A stretch of DNA of 8,879 bases from an uncultured Clostridia bacterium. Its GTDB lineage: Bacteria; Bacillota; Clostridia; Oscillospirales; Ruminococcaceae. Position numbers and translations under genes: made by a program. The stretch is taken from positions 1-8,879 of the forward strand of contig CALCSA010000277.1 of NCBI GenBank assembly GCA_937894185.1, written 5' to 3'. This document shows positions 1 through 5,283 of the stretch, in pieces. Within the stretch, counting starts at the first letter, position 1. Each line of letters opens with the position of its first letter. The notes beneath the pieces were generated by a model, which saw only the letters and a program-made list of their open reading frames with translations, did no database searches and had not been told where the DNA came from.

Positions 1-675
1 ACCTATGTCTGCATGACTCAGTACGACGCCACCATGCCCAATGTTTTGGTGGCCTACCGCCCCCAAAGTTTGGACAATGTGTTTGGAAAGTATATCAGCG
101 AGCAGGGCCTGACCCAGCTGCGGATTGCCGAAACGGAAAAATACGCCCACGTCACCTTCTTCTTTAACGGCGGCGTCGAGGCCCCCTTTGAAGGGGAAGA
201 CCGGTGTCTGGTTCCCTCGCCCAAGGTGGCCACCTACGACCTCAAGCCGGAGATGAGCGCGGTTGAAGTCACCGACGAGCTGTTAGAGCGGCTTTCCAGC
301 GGCAAGTACGATATGATCATTCTAAACTATGCCAACTGTGATATGGTGGGACACACCGGCGTCTTTGAAGCGGCCGTTAAGGCGGTGGAAACCGTGGATG
401 CCTGCATGGGCAAGGTGATTGACCGAGTAATTGTTATGGGCGGCAAAGCCCTGATCACCGCCGACCACGGTAACGCCGACCAGATGTACGAGCCGGATGG
501 TTCTGCCTTTACCGCTCACACCACCAATCCAGTGCCTCTTATTGCGGTGGGAATCGGCGAGCGCAAGTTGGCGGAACCCATGACAGGCCGCTTGGCCGAT
601 CTGGCTCCCACTCTGCTGGAAATGATGGGGCTGCCCCAACCTGCCGAGATGACCGGCAAAAGCCTGCTGGTATAA
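1..675 (+). CDS. gpmI: 2,3-bisphosphoglycerate-independent phosphoglycerate mutase, C-terminal part
   Basis: Interconverts 3- and 2-phosphoglycerate in cytosolic glycolysis/gluconeogenesis using two Mn2+ and a phosphoserine. The frame is open from base 1 and its start lies outside the window; 224 residues remain of a family length near 510. It opens with TYVCMTQYDAT, typical of the family's central part. Visible metal ligands, in window residue numbers, are Asp114 and His118 (DMVGH), Asp155-His156 (TADHGN) and His173 (AHTTNP). These correspond to the known set Asp403/His407/Asp444/His445/His462 of the Bacillus enzyme. The phosphoserine and the remaining ligands are in the missing N-terminal half. 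KYAHVTFFFNGG, also characteristic, is present. The end looks intact (TGKSLLV, TAA stop), and a hairpin terminator follows within 25 bases, so this is probably the last gene of its transcript. Confidence 0.96.
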   Translation, partial: TYVCMTQYDATMPNVLVAYRPQSLDNVFGKYISEQGLTQLRIAETEKYAHVTFFFNGGVEAPFEGEDRCLVPSPKVATYDLKPEMSAVEVTDELLERLSSGKYDMIILNYANCDMVGHTGVFEAAVKAVETVDACMGKVIDRVIVMGGKALITADHGNADQMYEPDGSAFTAHTTNPVPLIAVGIGERKLAEPMTGRLADLAPTLLEMMGLPQPAEMTGKSLLV

Positions 676-698
676 GCGGGAATTCAAAAAGGAATTAT

Positions 699-739
699 TG
701 CCTCCCCCGGACTGCCCCATGGTTCAGGGGGGCATTTTT
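699..739 (+). terminator. Rho-independent terminator after gpmI
   Basis: TGCCCC at 713-718 pairs with GGGGCA at 729-734 and is followed directly by five T (735-739). An alternative upstream arm (TGCC at 699-702 plus CCCC at 704-707, with T703 bulged) can pair with the same GGGGGGCA at 727-734, so two hairpins compete for one 3' arm. Either one ends in the T run. It lies 24 bases after the gpmI stop and about 90 before phosphate butyryltransferase, which implies that ptb has its own promoter in 740-815. I could not identify convincing -35/-10 boxes there. Confidence 0.75.
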
Positions 740-831
740 CTATCCAGAAAGAGTGCCACAGGGTACTGGCCGATCCAACCGGATACCATACCTAAGATGC
801 ACCATGATCCCTTTAAAAGGAGGCGCTTTGT

Positions 832-1734
832 TTGAAAAACTTTGATGAAATGATTGCTCTGCTCAAGTCCCGCCCCGAAACCAAACGGGTGGTATTGGCC
901 GCCGCTCAGGACGACCACAGTCTAAAGGCCATCTACCGGGCCAAAGGGGAGGGCTTGGTGATTCCCGTACTGGTGGGGGATAAGGCTAAGATTGAAGCCA
1001 TTCTGGCCCAACTGGGGGAGAGCATCGAGCCGGAAAACCTCTACGACGTTCCCGATGTAGAAGCTGCCGCCGCCAAAGCGGTGGAGCTGATTCGGGAGGG
1101 GAAGGCTGATTTCCTGATGAAGGGCAAGCTGGAAACCGCTCAGTTGCTTCGAGCGGTGGTCAACAGGGAAACGGGGCTGCGCACCGGCCGCACCATGAGC
1201 CACGTGACCCTCTTTTCTGTTCCCACCTACCACAAGCTGCTGGCCGCCACCGATGGAGGTATGCTGCTGGCCCCCGATCTGGAGCAGAAAAAGCAGCTGA
1301 TCCAAAACGCGGTGGAGCTGCTTCACAACATCGGCTATCAAAGCCCCAAGGTAGCGGTGCTGGCCGCTGCCGAAACCGTCAACCCCAAGATGCGGGACAG
1401 TTTGGACGGTGCCGAGCTCAAGGCCATGAACCAGCGGGGGGAGATTACCGGCTGCATCATCGAGGGACCTATCTCCATGGACCTTTCTCTGGTGAAGGAG
1501 AAGGCGGAGATCAAAGGATACCAGAGCCCGGTGGCGGGGGACGCGGACCTTCTGGTGGTGCCGGACATCACCTGCGGCAATGTCATGGGCAAGACCATGA
1601 TCGAGCTGGCCGGGGCCACCATGGCGGGTCTGGTGCTGGGTGCCAAGGTCCCCATCATCCTCACCTCCCGGGCTTCCTCCAGCGAGGAAAAGCACCTTTC
1701 CATCTGTCTGGCGGCGGCTGCTTCGGCACAGTAA
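832..1734 (+). CDS. ptb: Phosphate butyryltransferase
   Basis: Converts butyryl-CoA plus phosphate to butyryl phosphate plus CoA in the cytosol, the first step of the Ptb-Buk route to butyrate and ATP. The 300-residue length is typical of the family. Recognisable landmarks are LMKG at residues 95-98, TDGG at 140-143, an ETVNPKM segment near 181-187, EGPISMD at 211-217, DADLLVVPD near 237-245, CGNVMGK at 248-254, the SRASS segment at 279-283 (phosphate-binding region in phosphotransacetylases), and the closing EKHLSICLA. The start is TTG at 832, chosen because AAAGGAGG at 816-823 sits 8 bases upstream. No in-frame ATG gives a comparable site. Butyrate kinase follows 46 bases later on the same strand, the classical order. 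A closely related phosphate acetyl/branched-chain acyltransferase activity cannot be excluded from sequence alone, but the butyrate kinase partner favours butyryl. Confidence 0.93.
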   Translation: MKNFDEMIALLKSRPETKRVVLAAAQDDHSLKAIYRAKGEGLVIPVLVGDKAKIEAILAQLGESIEPENLYDVPDVEAAAAKAVELIREGKADFLMKGKLETAQLLRAVVNRETGLRTGRTMSHVTLFSVPTYHKLLAATDGGMLLAPDLEQKKQLIQNAVELLHNIGYQSPKVAVLAAAETVNPKMRDSLDGAELKAMNQRGEITGCIIEGPISMDLSLVKEKAEIKGYQSPVAGDADLLVVPDITCGNVMGKTMIELAGATMAGLVLGAKVPIILTSRASSSEEKHLSICLAAAASAQ

Positions 1735-1780
1735 CACCTCTTATCACACTTCCTCAAAGGACTGATCGTCTATCAAAACC

Positions 1781-2831
1781 ATGCTGATTATTAATCCCGG
1801 TTCCACCTCCACCAAGATTGCGGTCTACCGGGACGAAGAACCCCTGTTTGTGGAGAACATCCACCACTCCCGGGAGGAGTTGGCTCCCTTTTCCGACATC
1901 TACCAGCAGTACGATTTGCGCCGGGAGCTGATTTTAAGCTGCCTGAACCGCCACGGTGTGGCCCCGCAAAGCCTTTCCGCCGTCATGGCCCGGGGAGGCT
2001 TGCTGCCCCCCTGCCGCTCGGGAGCCTATCAGGTCAATGACGAAATGGTGGATACCCTGCGCCATCGGCCCCAGAACATCCACGCTTCCAATCTGGGGGG
2101 GATTTTGGCCAAGGCCATCGCCGATCCGGATCAACGCCTACATCTACGACCCCGTCACCGTGGACGAGCTGACTCCCATCCACAAGGTCACCGGTCTTGT
2201 GGAAATGGAGCGCAAGGGGATGGGCCACAACCTGAATATGCGCGCTTGCGCCATGAAGTACGCCCAAACAACCGGAAAGCTCTATGGTTCTCTGAACCTC
2301 ATTGTTGCCCATCTGGGGGGCGGTATCACCCTTTCCCTTCACCAGCAGGGAAGGATGACCGATATGATATCCGATGACGAAGGCCCCTTTTCCCCCGAGC
2401 GGGCGGGAGGTCTGCCTGTGTTTCAGGTGGTGAAGATGGCCACCTCCGGGGAGCACAACTACCGTTCCATGATGGATAAAATCAAAAATCACGGCGGTCT
2501 GGACGCCCATCTGGGCACCAAAGACGCTCAGGAAGTGGAGCGGCGGGCCGCCTCCGGTGATCAAAAGGCAGAGCTTATCTATAAAGCCATGGCTCTCAAC
2601 GTGGCCAAAAATATTGCCAAGCTGGCGGTTCCCGTCAAGGGGAAGGTGGACGCAATTCTACTCACGGGGGGAATCGCCCATTCCCGGCTGTTTACCGGGT
2701 GGATTGAGGAGTATGTGGAGTTTATCGCTCCGGTGGTCTGCCTGCCCGGGGAAAACGAAATGGAATCCCTTGCTTTGGGATGCCTGCGGGTGCTCCGCGG
2801 GGAAGAAAAGGCTCATAATTTTACAGCATAA
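1781..2831 (+). pseudogene. buk: Butyrate kinase, reading frame broken near residue 116
   Basis: Butyrate kinase makes butyrate and ATP from butyryl phosphate and ADP (acetokinase/ASKHA fold). Residues 1-116 are in one frame: the phosphate-binding INPGSTSTKIAVY, then VMARGGLLPP at about 68-77 and HASNLGGILAKAIADP at 101-116. The frame then shifts. The remainder resumes one base later at 2130: INAYIYDPVTVDEL, AHLGGG at 176-181, DDEGPFSPERAGGLP, a C-terminal LLTGGIAHSRL, and TAA at 2829-2831. Joined, the product has about 349 residues, against roughly 355-360 in the family, so only the junction is damaged. Without correction the first frame runs to an out-of-frame stop at 2375-2377 (198 residues, last ~80 meaningless). 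The ATG at 1781 is poorly spaced from its Shine-Dalgarno-like AAAGGA (1756-1761, 19 bases). It is either a disrupted gene or an assembly error. Confidence 0.9.
2123..2132 (+). other. Frameshift site in butyrate kinase
   Basis: Codons Asp115 (2123-2125) and Pro116 (2126-2128) are in the upstream frame; Ile (2130-2132) begins the downstream frame, leaving G2129 unaccounted for. The site reads GATCCGGATC, a perfect 10-bp palindrome. Relatives, as I recall them, have two extra residues (often Leu-Gly) between the Pro and the following Ile. A 5-bp loss from a sequence such as CCG-CTG-GGG-ATC would give exactly what is seen, and fits the +1 phase better than a one-base insertion. There is no homopolymer run here to suggest a simple read error. 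The 5-bp deletion is inference. Confidence 0.8.
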
Positions 2832-2846
2832 TGTACAATTCGTGCC

Positions 2847-2876
2847 ACGCCGGAAGGAAACATCCTCCCGGCGTTT
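2847..2876 (+). terminator. Hairpin after butyrate kinase
   Basis: ACGCCGG (2847-2853) pairs with CCGGCGT (2868-2874); inside it, past one A/C mismatch, AGGA (2855-2858) pairs with TCCT (2863-2866) around a four-base AACA loop. The stem is strong and GC-rich, but only TTT (2874-2876, the first T being part of the stem) follows, so it may be a weak terminator or an mRNA-stabilising 3' hairpin. It starts 15 bases after the buk stop. Confidence 0.6.
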
Positions 2877-2913
2877 GTGCATCTTGAAAGAGTTAGATAC
2901 TGCGAAGGCAACA

Positions 2914-2945
2914 AAAAATCCGACGTCCAAAAACGCCGGATTTTT
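2914..2945. terminator. Bidirectional terminator between convergent operons
   Basis: AAAAATCCG (2914-2922) pairs perfectly with CGGATTTTT (2937-2945). After one mismatch the stem continues with CG (2924-2925) against CG (2934-2935), leaving an eight-base loop. The A run on one side and T run on the other give a U tract in both directions. It can therefore end the ptb-buk transcript on the plus strand and the decarboxylase transcript on the minus strand, whose stop codon is 15 bases away at 2960-2962. Confidence 0.85.
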
Positions 2946-2959
2946 ATCATGTATTGCGA

Positions 2960-4195
2960 TTATATATACTTGGACAGGGTGGAGATCAGCACTCCCGCTG
3001 CCACCGCGGAGCCGATGACTCCGGCTACGTTGGGGCCCATGGCATGCATCAGCAGGAAGTTGCCGGGGTCATACTCGGCGCCTACCTTCTGAGAAACACG
3101 GGCGGCCATGGGAACGGCAGAAACGCCTGCAGAACCAATGAGAGGATTCACCTTGCCACCGCTGAACTTGTACATCACCTTGCCGAACAGCACGCCGCCG
3201 ATGGTGCCGAAGATAAAGGCGCACAGGCCCATCACCACAATGCCCAGAGTGCGGGCGGTCAGGAAGGTGGCGGCGTTGGCAGTTGCGCCAACGGTGGTGC
3301 CAAGGAAGATGGTGATAATGTTGAGCAACTCATTCTGAGCCGTCTTGGAAAGGCGGTCGGTGGCGCCGGACTCTTTGAACAGGTTACCCAGCATCAGCAT
3401 ACCGATGAGGGGAGTGGCGGAAGGTACCATCAGAGCCACCACCACGGTGGTGAGGATGGGGAAGATCACCTTCTCGGTTTTGGAGACAGGACGCAGTTGC
3501 TCCATTACAACGGTGCGCTCTTTATCGGTGGTCAGCAGCTTCATAAAAGGCGGCTGAATGATGGGAACCAGAGCCATGTAGGAGTAGGCCGCAATAGCGA
3601 TGGAACCCAGCAGGTGAGGGGCCAGCTTGGTGGTGGTAAAGATGGCAGTAGGACCGTCTGCACCGCCGATGATGCCGATAGAACCTGCCTCGGGACCGGT
3701 AAAGCCCAGAAGCAGAGCGCCGATAAAGGCAATGAAGATACCCAGCTGAGCGGCCGCACCCATGAGGAAGCTCTTGGGGTTGGCAATCAGGGGACCAAAG
3801 TCGGTCATAGCGCCGACGCCCATAAAGATAAGGGGCGGATAGATGCCCAGCTTAACACCCTGATAGAGGTAGTAGAGCAGGCCGCCAACCTCTTGCTTGA
3901 CGGCGTAGGCGATTCCATCGATGAACTGCAGGGTTTCGCCCATTGCCAGCTCTTCCCCGGCCTGAAGCAGCCGCAGGTTCAGAACAGGAGGATCCATGAC
4001 GCCGGCCATGGGAAGGTTGACCAAGAACATACCAAAGGCGATGGGAATCAACAGCAACGGTTCAAATCCCTTGCCAATGGCAAGATACATCAATACAAAG
4101 GAAACCAAGATCATCAAAAGGTTTCCCCACGTCATATTCACAATACCGGACTCTGCCGCCAGGGCAGCAAAAGCATCCGCAATTTGGGCTATCAT
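2960..4195 (-). CDS. Na+-translocating decarboxylase beta subunit (OadB/GcdB/MmdB family)
   Basis: Integral membrane subunit that decarboxylates the carboxybiotin carrier and couples this to Na+ export. The 411-residue product is a very hydrophobic polytopic protein. It starts with a short amphipathic leader and MTWGNLLMI at 21-29, and contains FEPLLLIPIAFG near 44-55. SIGIIGGADGPTAIF at 172-186 holds Asp180, the position of the essential Na+-site aspartate of Klebsiella OadB. NELLNIITIFLGTTVGATA at 288-306 is the conserved late helix, and the tail carries NPLIGSAGVSAVP at 350-362 and HAMGPNVAGVIGSA at 384-397. The start at 4195 follows an AAAGGG-type site within the 28-base gap after the gamma-subunit gene, so the two form an operon. 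Substrate (oxaloacetate, methylmalonyl-CoA or glutaconyl-CoA) is set by the alpha subunit, absent here, so I give no gene symbol. Confidence 0.95.
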   Translation of the reverse strand: MIAQIADAFAALAAESGIVNMTWGNLLMILVSFVLMYLAIGKGFEPLLLIPIAFGMFLVNLPMAGVMDPPVLNLRLLQAGEELAMGETLQFIDGIAYAVKQEVGGLLYYLYQGVKLGIYPPLIFMGVGAMTDFGPLIANPKSFLMGAAAQLGIFIAFIGALLLGFTGPEAGSIGIIGGADGPTAIFTTTKLAPHLLGSIAIAAYSYMALVPIIQPPFMKLLTTDKERTVVMEQLRPVSKTEKVIFPILTTVVVALMVPSATPLIGMLMLGNLFKESGATDRLSKTAQNELLNIITIFLGTTVGATANAATFLTARTLGIVVMGLCAFIFGTIGGVLFGKVMYKFSGGKVNPLIGSAGVSAVPMAARVSQKVGAEYDPGNFLLMHAMGPNVAGVIGSAVAAGVLISTLSKYI

Positions 4196-4223
4196 TTACA
4201 ACACCCTTTCCCCAAAATTCAGG

Positions 4224-4604
4224 CTAAAATGGCCTTGTGTTCTGCTGCATACCCGCAAATCCCCAGACAGGGCGGCTTTCGCGGGGGCGACCAATGCTGC
4301 GAATCGCATAGGATACACCGGGAGCGCTTTCTTCCATGTAGCATGCAACCGCAGAAGAAATAGCCGCCACTGTTTCCCCGGAGATGCCCGATGCAACAAC
4401 CGGTGCCGAAGCAGCGGCTTTAGCAGCCGGAACAGCAGGAGCCGGAGCTTGCTTTGAAGCTTGAGGAGCAGGCTTATCCGTCTTTTTTTTTGCGGAGAAG
4501 ATACGGCCCATAACCCATACAGCAAAGATCAAAATGACCAATGCCATAAAGACGATCAGCAGGCCGGGTATGACAACTTCACCAATTTGATTGAGAATAT
4601 TCAT
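4224..4604 (-). CDS. Na+-translocating decarboxylase gamma/delta subunit (OadG family)
   Basis: Small membrane anchor thought to hold the carboxyltransferase (alpha) and membrane beta subunits together. The 126-residue product has one transmembrane helix at about 12-33 (IPGLLIVFMALVILIFAVW), then a Lys stretch (39-44), an Ala/Pro-rich flexible linker at about 45-72, and a conserved-looking C-terminal segment, ISGETVAAISSAVA at 74-87 and YAIRSIGRPRESRPVWG at 99-115, ending NTRPF. That ending recalls clostridial OadG-like proteins. There is no biotinyl-lysine MKM motif, so this is not the biotin carrier despite the linker. The start at 4604 has AGGAGG (4612-4617) 7 bases upstream. The beta subunit follows after 28 bases. 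Neither the biotin carrier nor the alpha subunit usually clustered with these is present. Confidence 0.88.
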   Translation of the reverse strand: MNILNQIGEVVIPGLLIVFMALVILIFAVWVMGRIFSAKKKTDKPAPQASKQAPAPAVPAAKAAASAPVVASGISGETVAAISSAVACYMEESAPGVSYAIRSIGRPRESRPVWGFAGMQQNTRPF

Positions 4605-4653
4605 CTACTTCCCTCCTAAATCTTTCCTTCCTCAAATTTTGCAATCAAGAAGT

Positions 4654-4682
4654 ATTATACAATACACCACCATGGAATGCAA
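4654..4682 (-). promoter_or_regulatory. Probable promoter of the decarboxylase gamma-beta operon
   Basis: On the minus strand TTGCAT (4677-4682) and a perfect TATAAT (4654-4659) are separated by 17 bases, the optimal sigma-A spacing. Transcription would start near 4647, giving a leader of about 43 bases to the gamma-subunit ATG. The -35 box matches TTGACA at only three of six positions, including the key TTG. It lies inside the first bases of the upstream 144-bp repeat, which suggests that the repeat is part of the control region. Confidence 0.6.
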
Positions 4683-4818
4683 TAGACAGTGCCCCTTGTA
4701 GAAGGGGACAGATTATGGGGTGAACTAGGAAAAAATGTACAATTTGCTCATATTTCAGAAAAACTAGGGCAATGAAATGAAACAAAACAGGCAAGTTAAA
4801 TTTGCGACAATCTGGATG
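4675..4818. repeat. 144-bp direct repeat, copy 1
   Basis: Direct repeat of 4839-4982, offset 164 bases, about 83% identical by hand alignment with only two compensating one-base indels. The best block, 4726-4757, is identical over 32 bases and contains AATGTACAATT. Near its start a hairpin CCCCTT-GTAG-AAGGGG occupies 4692-4707. The block is AT-rich compared with the surrounding genes. Its first bases (GAATGCAATAG) supply the -35 of the decarboxylase promoter on the minus strand. Short peptides encoded in it do not keep one frame between copies because of the indels, so I treat it as non-coding. Confidence 0.9.
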
Positions 4819-4838
4819 GTGATGCAAAAATATTCACA

Positions 4839-4982
4839 GAATGCAATAGATGACACCCTTTACAGAAGGGGACAGATTGCGGGTTATAATAGGAAAAAAT
4901 GTACAATTTGCTCATATTTCATAAAACAACAGCAACGAAATGAAACAAAAACAGGTAAGTTAAATTTGCAACAATATGAATG
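4839..4982. repeat. 144-bp direct repeat, copy 2
   Basis: Second copy, separated from copy 1 by 20 unrelated bases. The identical 32-base core is at 4890-4921. The hairpin arm pair is kept in altered form: CCCTTT (4856-4861) opposite AAGGGG (4866-4871), pairing with one G-U wobble if read on the plus strand, or as a 5-bp CCCTT/AAGGG stem. Unlike copy 1 it contains a consensus TATAAT on the plus strand (4885-4890), with TTTACA at 4859-4864, but the 20-base spacing is poor for a promoter. No plus-strand gene follows. Confidence 0.9.
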
Positions 4983-4999
4983 TTCATACAAAACATTCA
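4976..4999. repeat. Small inverted repeat at the end of repeat copy 2
   Basis: TGAATGT (4977-4983) is the reverse complement of ACATTCA (4993-4999) across a nine-base gap; within it ATGAA-TG-TTCAT (4976-4987) is a second nested palindrome. It could be an operator half-site pair or chance in AT-rich DNA. The rest of 4983-5031 shows nothing I can assign. Confidence 0.35.
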
Positions 5000-5031
5000 G
5001 GTTATATGAGAACGTTAGAACCATTACCCGG

Positions 5032-5070
5032 AAAAGATCCCACCCTCTCCCTGTGGTGAAAGGGTGGGAT
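5032..5070 (-). terminator. Terminator of the murD-peptidase-dehydrogenase operon
   Basis: ATCCCACCCT (5037-5046) and AGGGTGGGAT (5061-5070) form a perfect 10-bp GC-rich stem around a 14-base loop. Read on the minus strand, the stem is followed by CTTTT (5032-5036 complemented). It begins 9 bases after the stop codon of the last gene in that direction, a clean rho-independent terminator. Confidence 0.85.
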
Positions 5071-5079
5071 GTGCGGGAG

Positions 5080-5283
5080 CTATTTAGGCTTTTTCCGCGG
5101 TGCTCTCCATCCTGTGTGCCGCAGCAGGCTGATGGCGGCGGTGTTGACCAGAATGGAACCAAAGAGCAGGACGGCAATCATAACGGTATCCACCGTGATC
5201 ATCAGCACAATGCCGGCAATCAGCATCAGAATACCCAGCATCAGCAAAAGCCGGCCAATGTTGCGTTTGCGCCGTGTCCTCAC
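5080..5283 (-). CDS. Small two-helix membrane protein, unknown function
   Basis: A 67-residue protein I do not recognise. It has a basic N-terminus (MRTRRKRN), two hydrophobic segments at about 11-30 (RLLLMLGILMLIAGIVLMIT) and 33-54 (TVMIAVLLFGSILVNTAA), and a basic C-terminus ending RKKPK. This suggests a helical hairpin in the membrane with both ends cytosolic. The GTG start at 5283 overlaps the TGA stop of the upstream alcohol dehydrogenase as GTGA. There is no clear Shine-Dalgarno of its own, so translation is probably by coupling to the dehydrogenase. An operon terminator follows the stop by 9 bases. Position and codon use match its neighbours, which supports a real gene. It could be a dispensable orphan or an accessory to the membrane. 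Confidence 0.72.
   Translation of the reverse strand: MRTRRKRNIGRLLLMLGILMLIAGIVLMITVDTVMIAVLLFGSILVNTAAISLLRHTGWRAPRKKPK

Noticed and set aside
740..815. Promoter for ptb
   Set aside because: A TAAGAT at 793-798 resembles a -10 box but no -35 is found at suitable spacing, so I did not annotate it.
1338..1757. Minus-strand open frames opposite ptb
   Set aside because: They are antisense to conserved Ptb codons, with no ribosome binding site and no recognisable motif.
2954..4363. Long plus-strand open frame (469 codons) opposite the decarboxylase genes
   Set aside because: It lies antisense to well-conserved OadB and OadG sequence. Its composition (His, Gln, Gly and Asn-rich) is what reverse-complemented membrane-protein codons give, and it has no recognisable domain.
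4750..4764. CodY-like box (ATATTTCAGAAAAAC) in repeat copy 1
   Set aside because: By hand it has four mismatches to the 15-base CodY consensus and is less well kept in copy 2, so it is not strong enough to call in AT-rich DNA.
4675..4982. CRISPR array or insertion-sequence end
   Set aside because: There are only two copies, much longer than CRISPR repeats, diverged, with a 20-base gap; there are no terminal inverted repeats, target duplication or transposase nearby.
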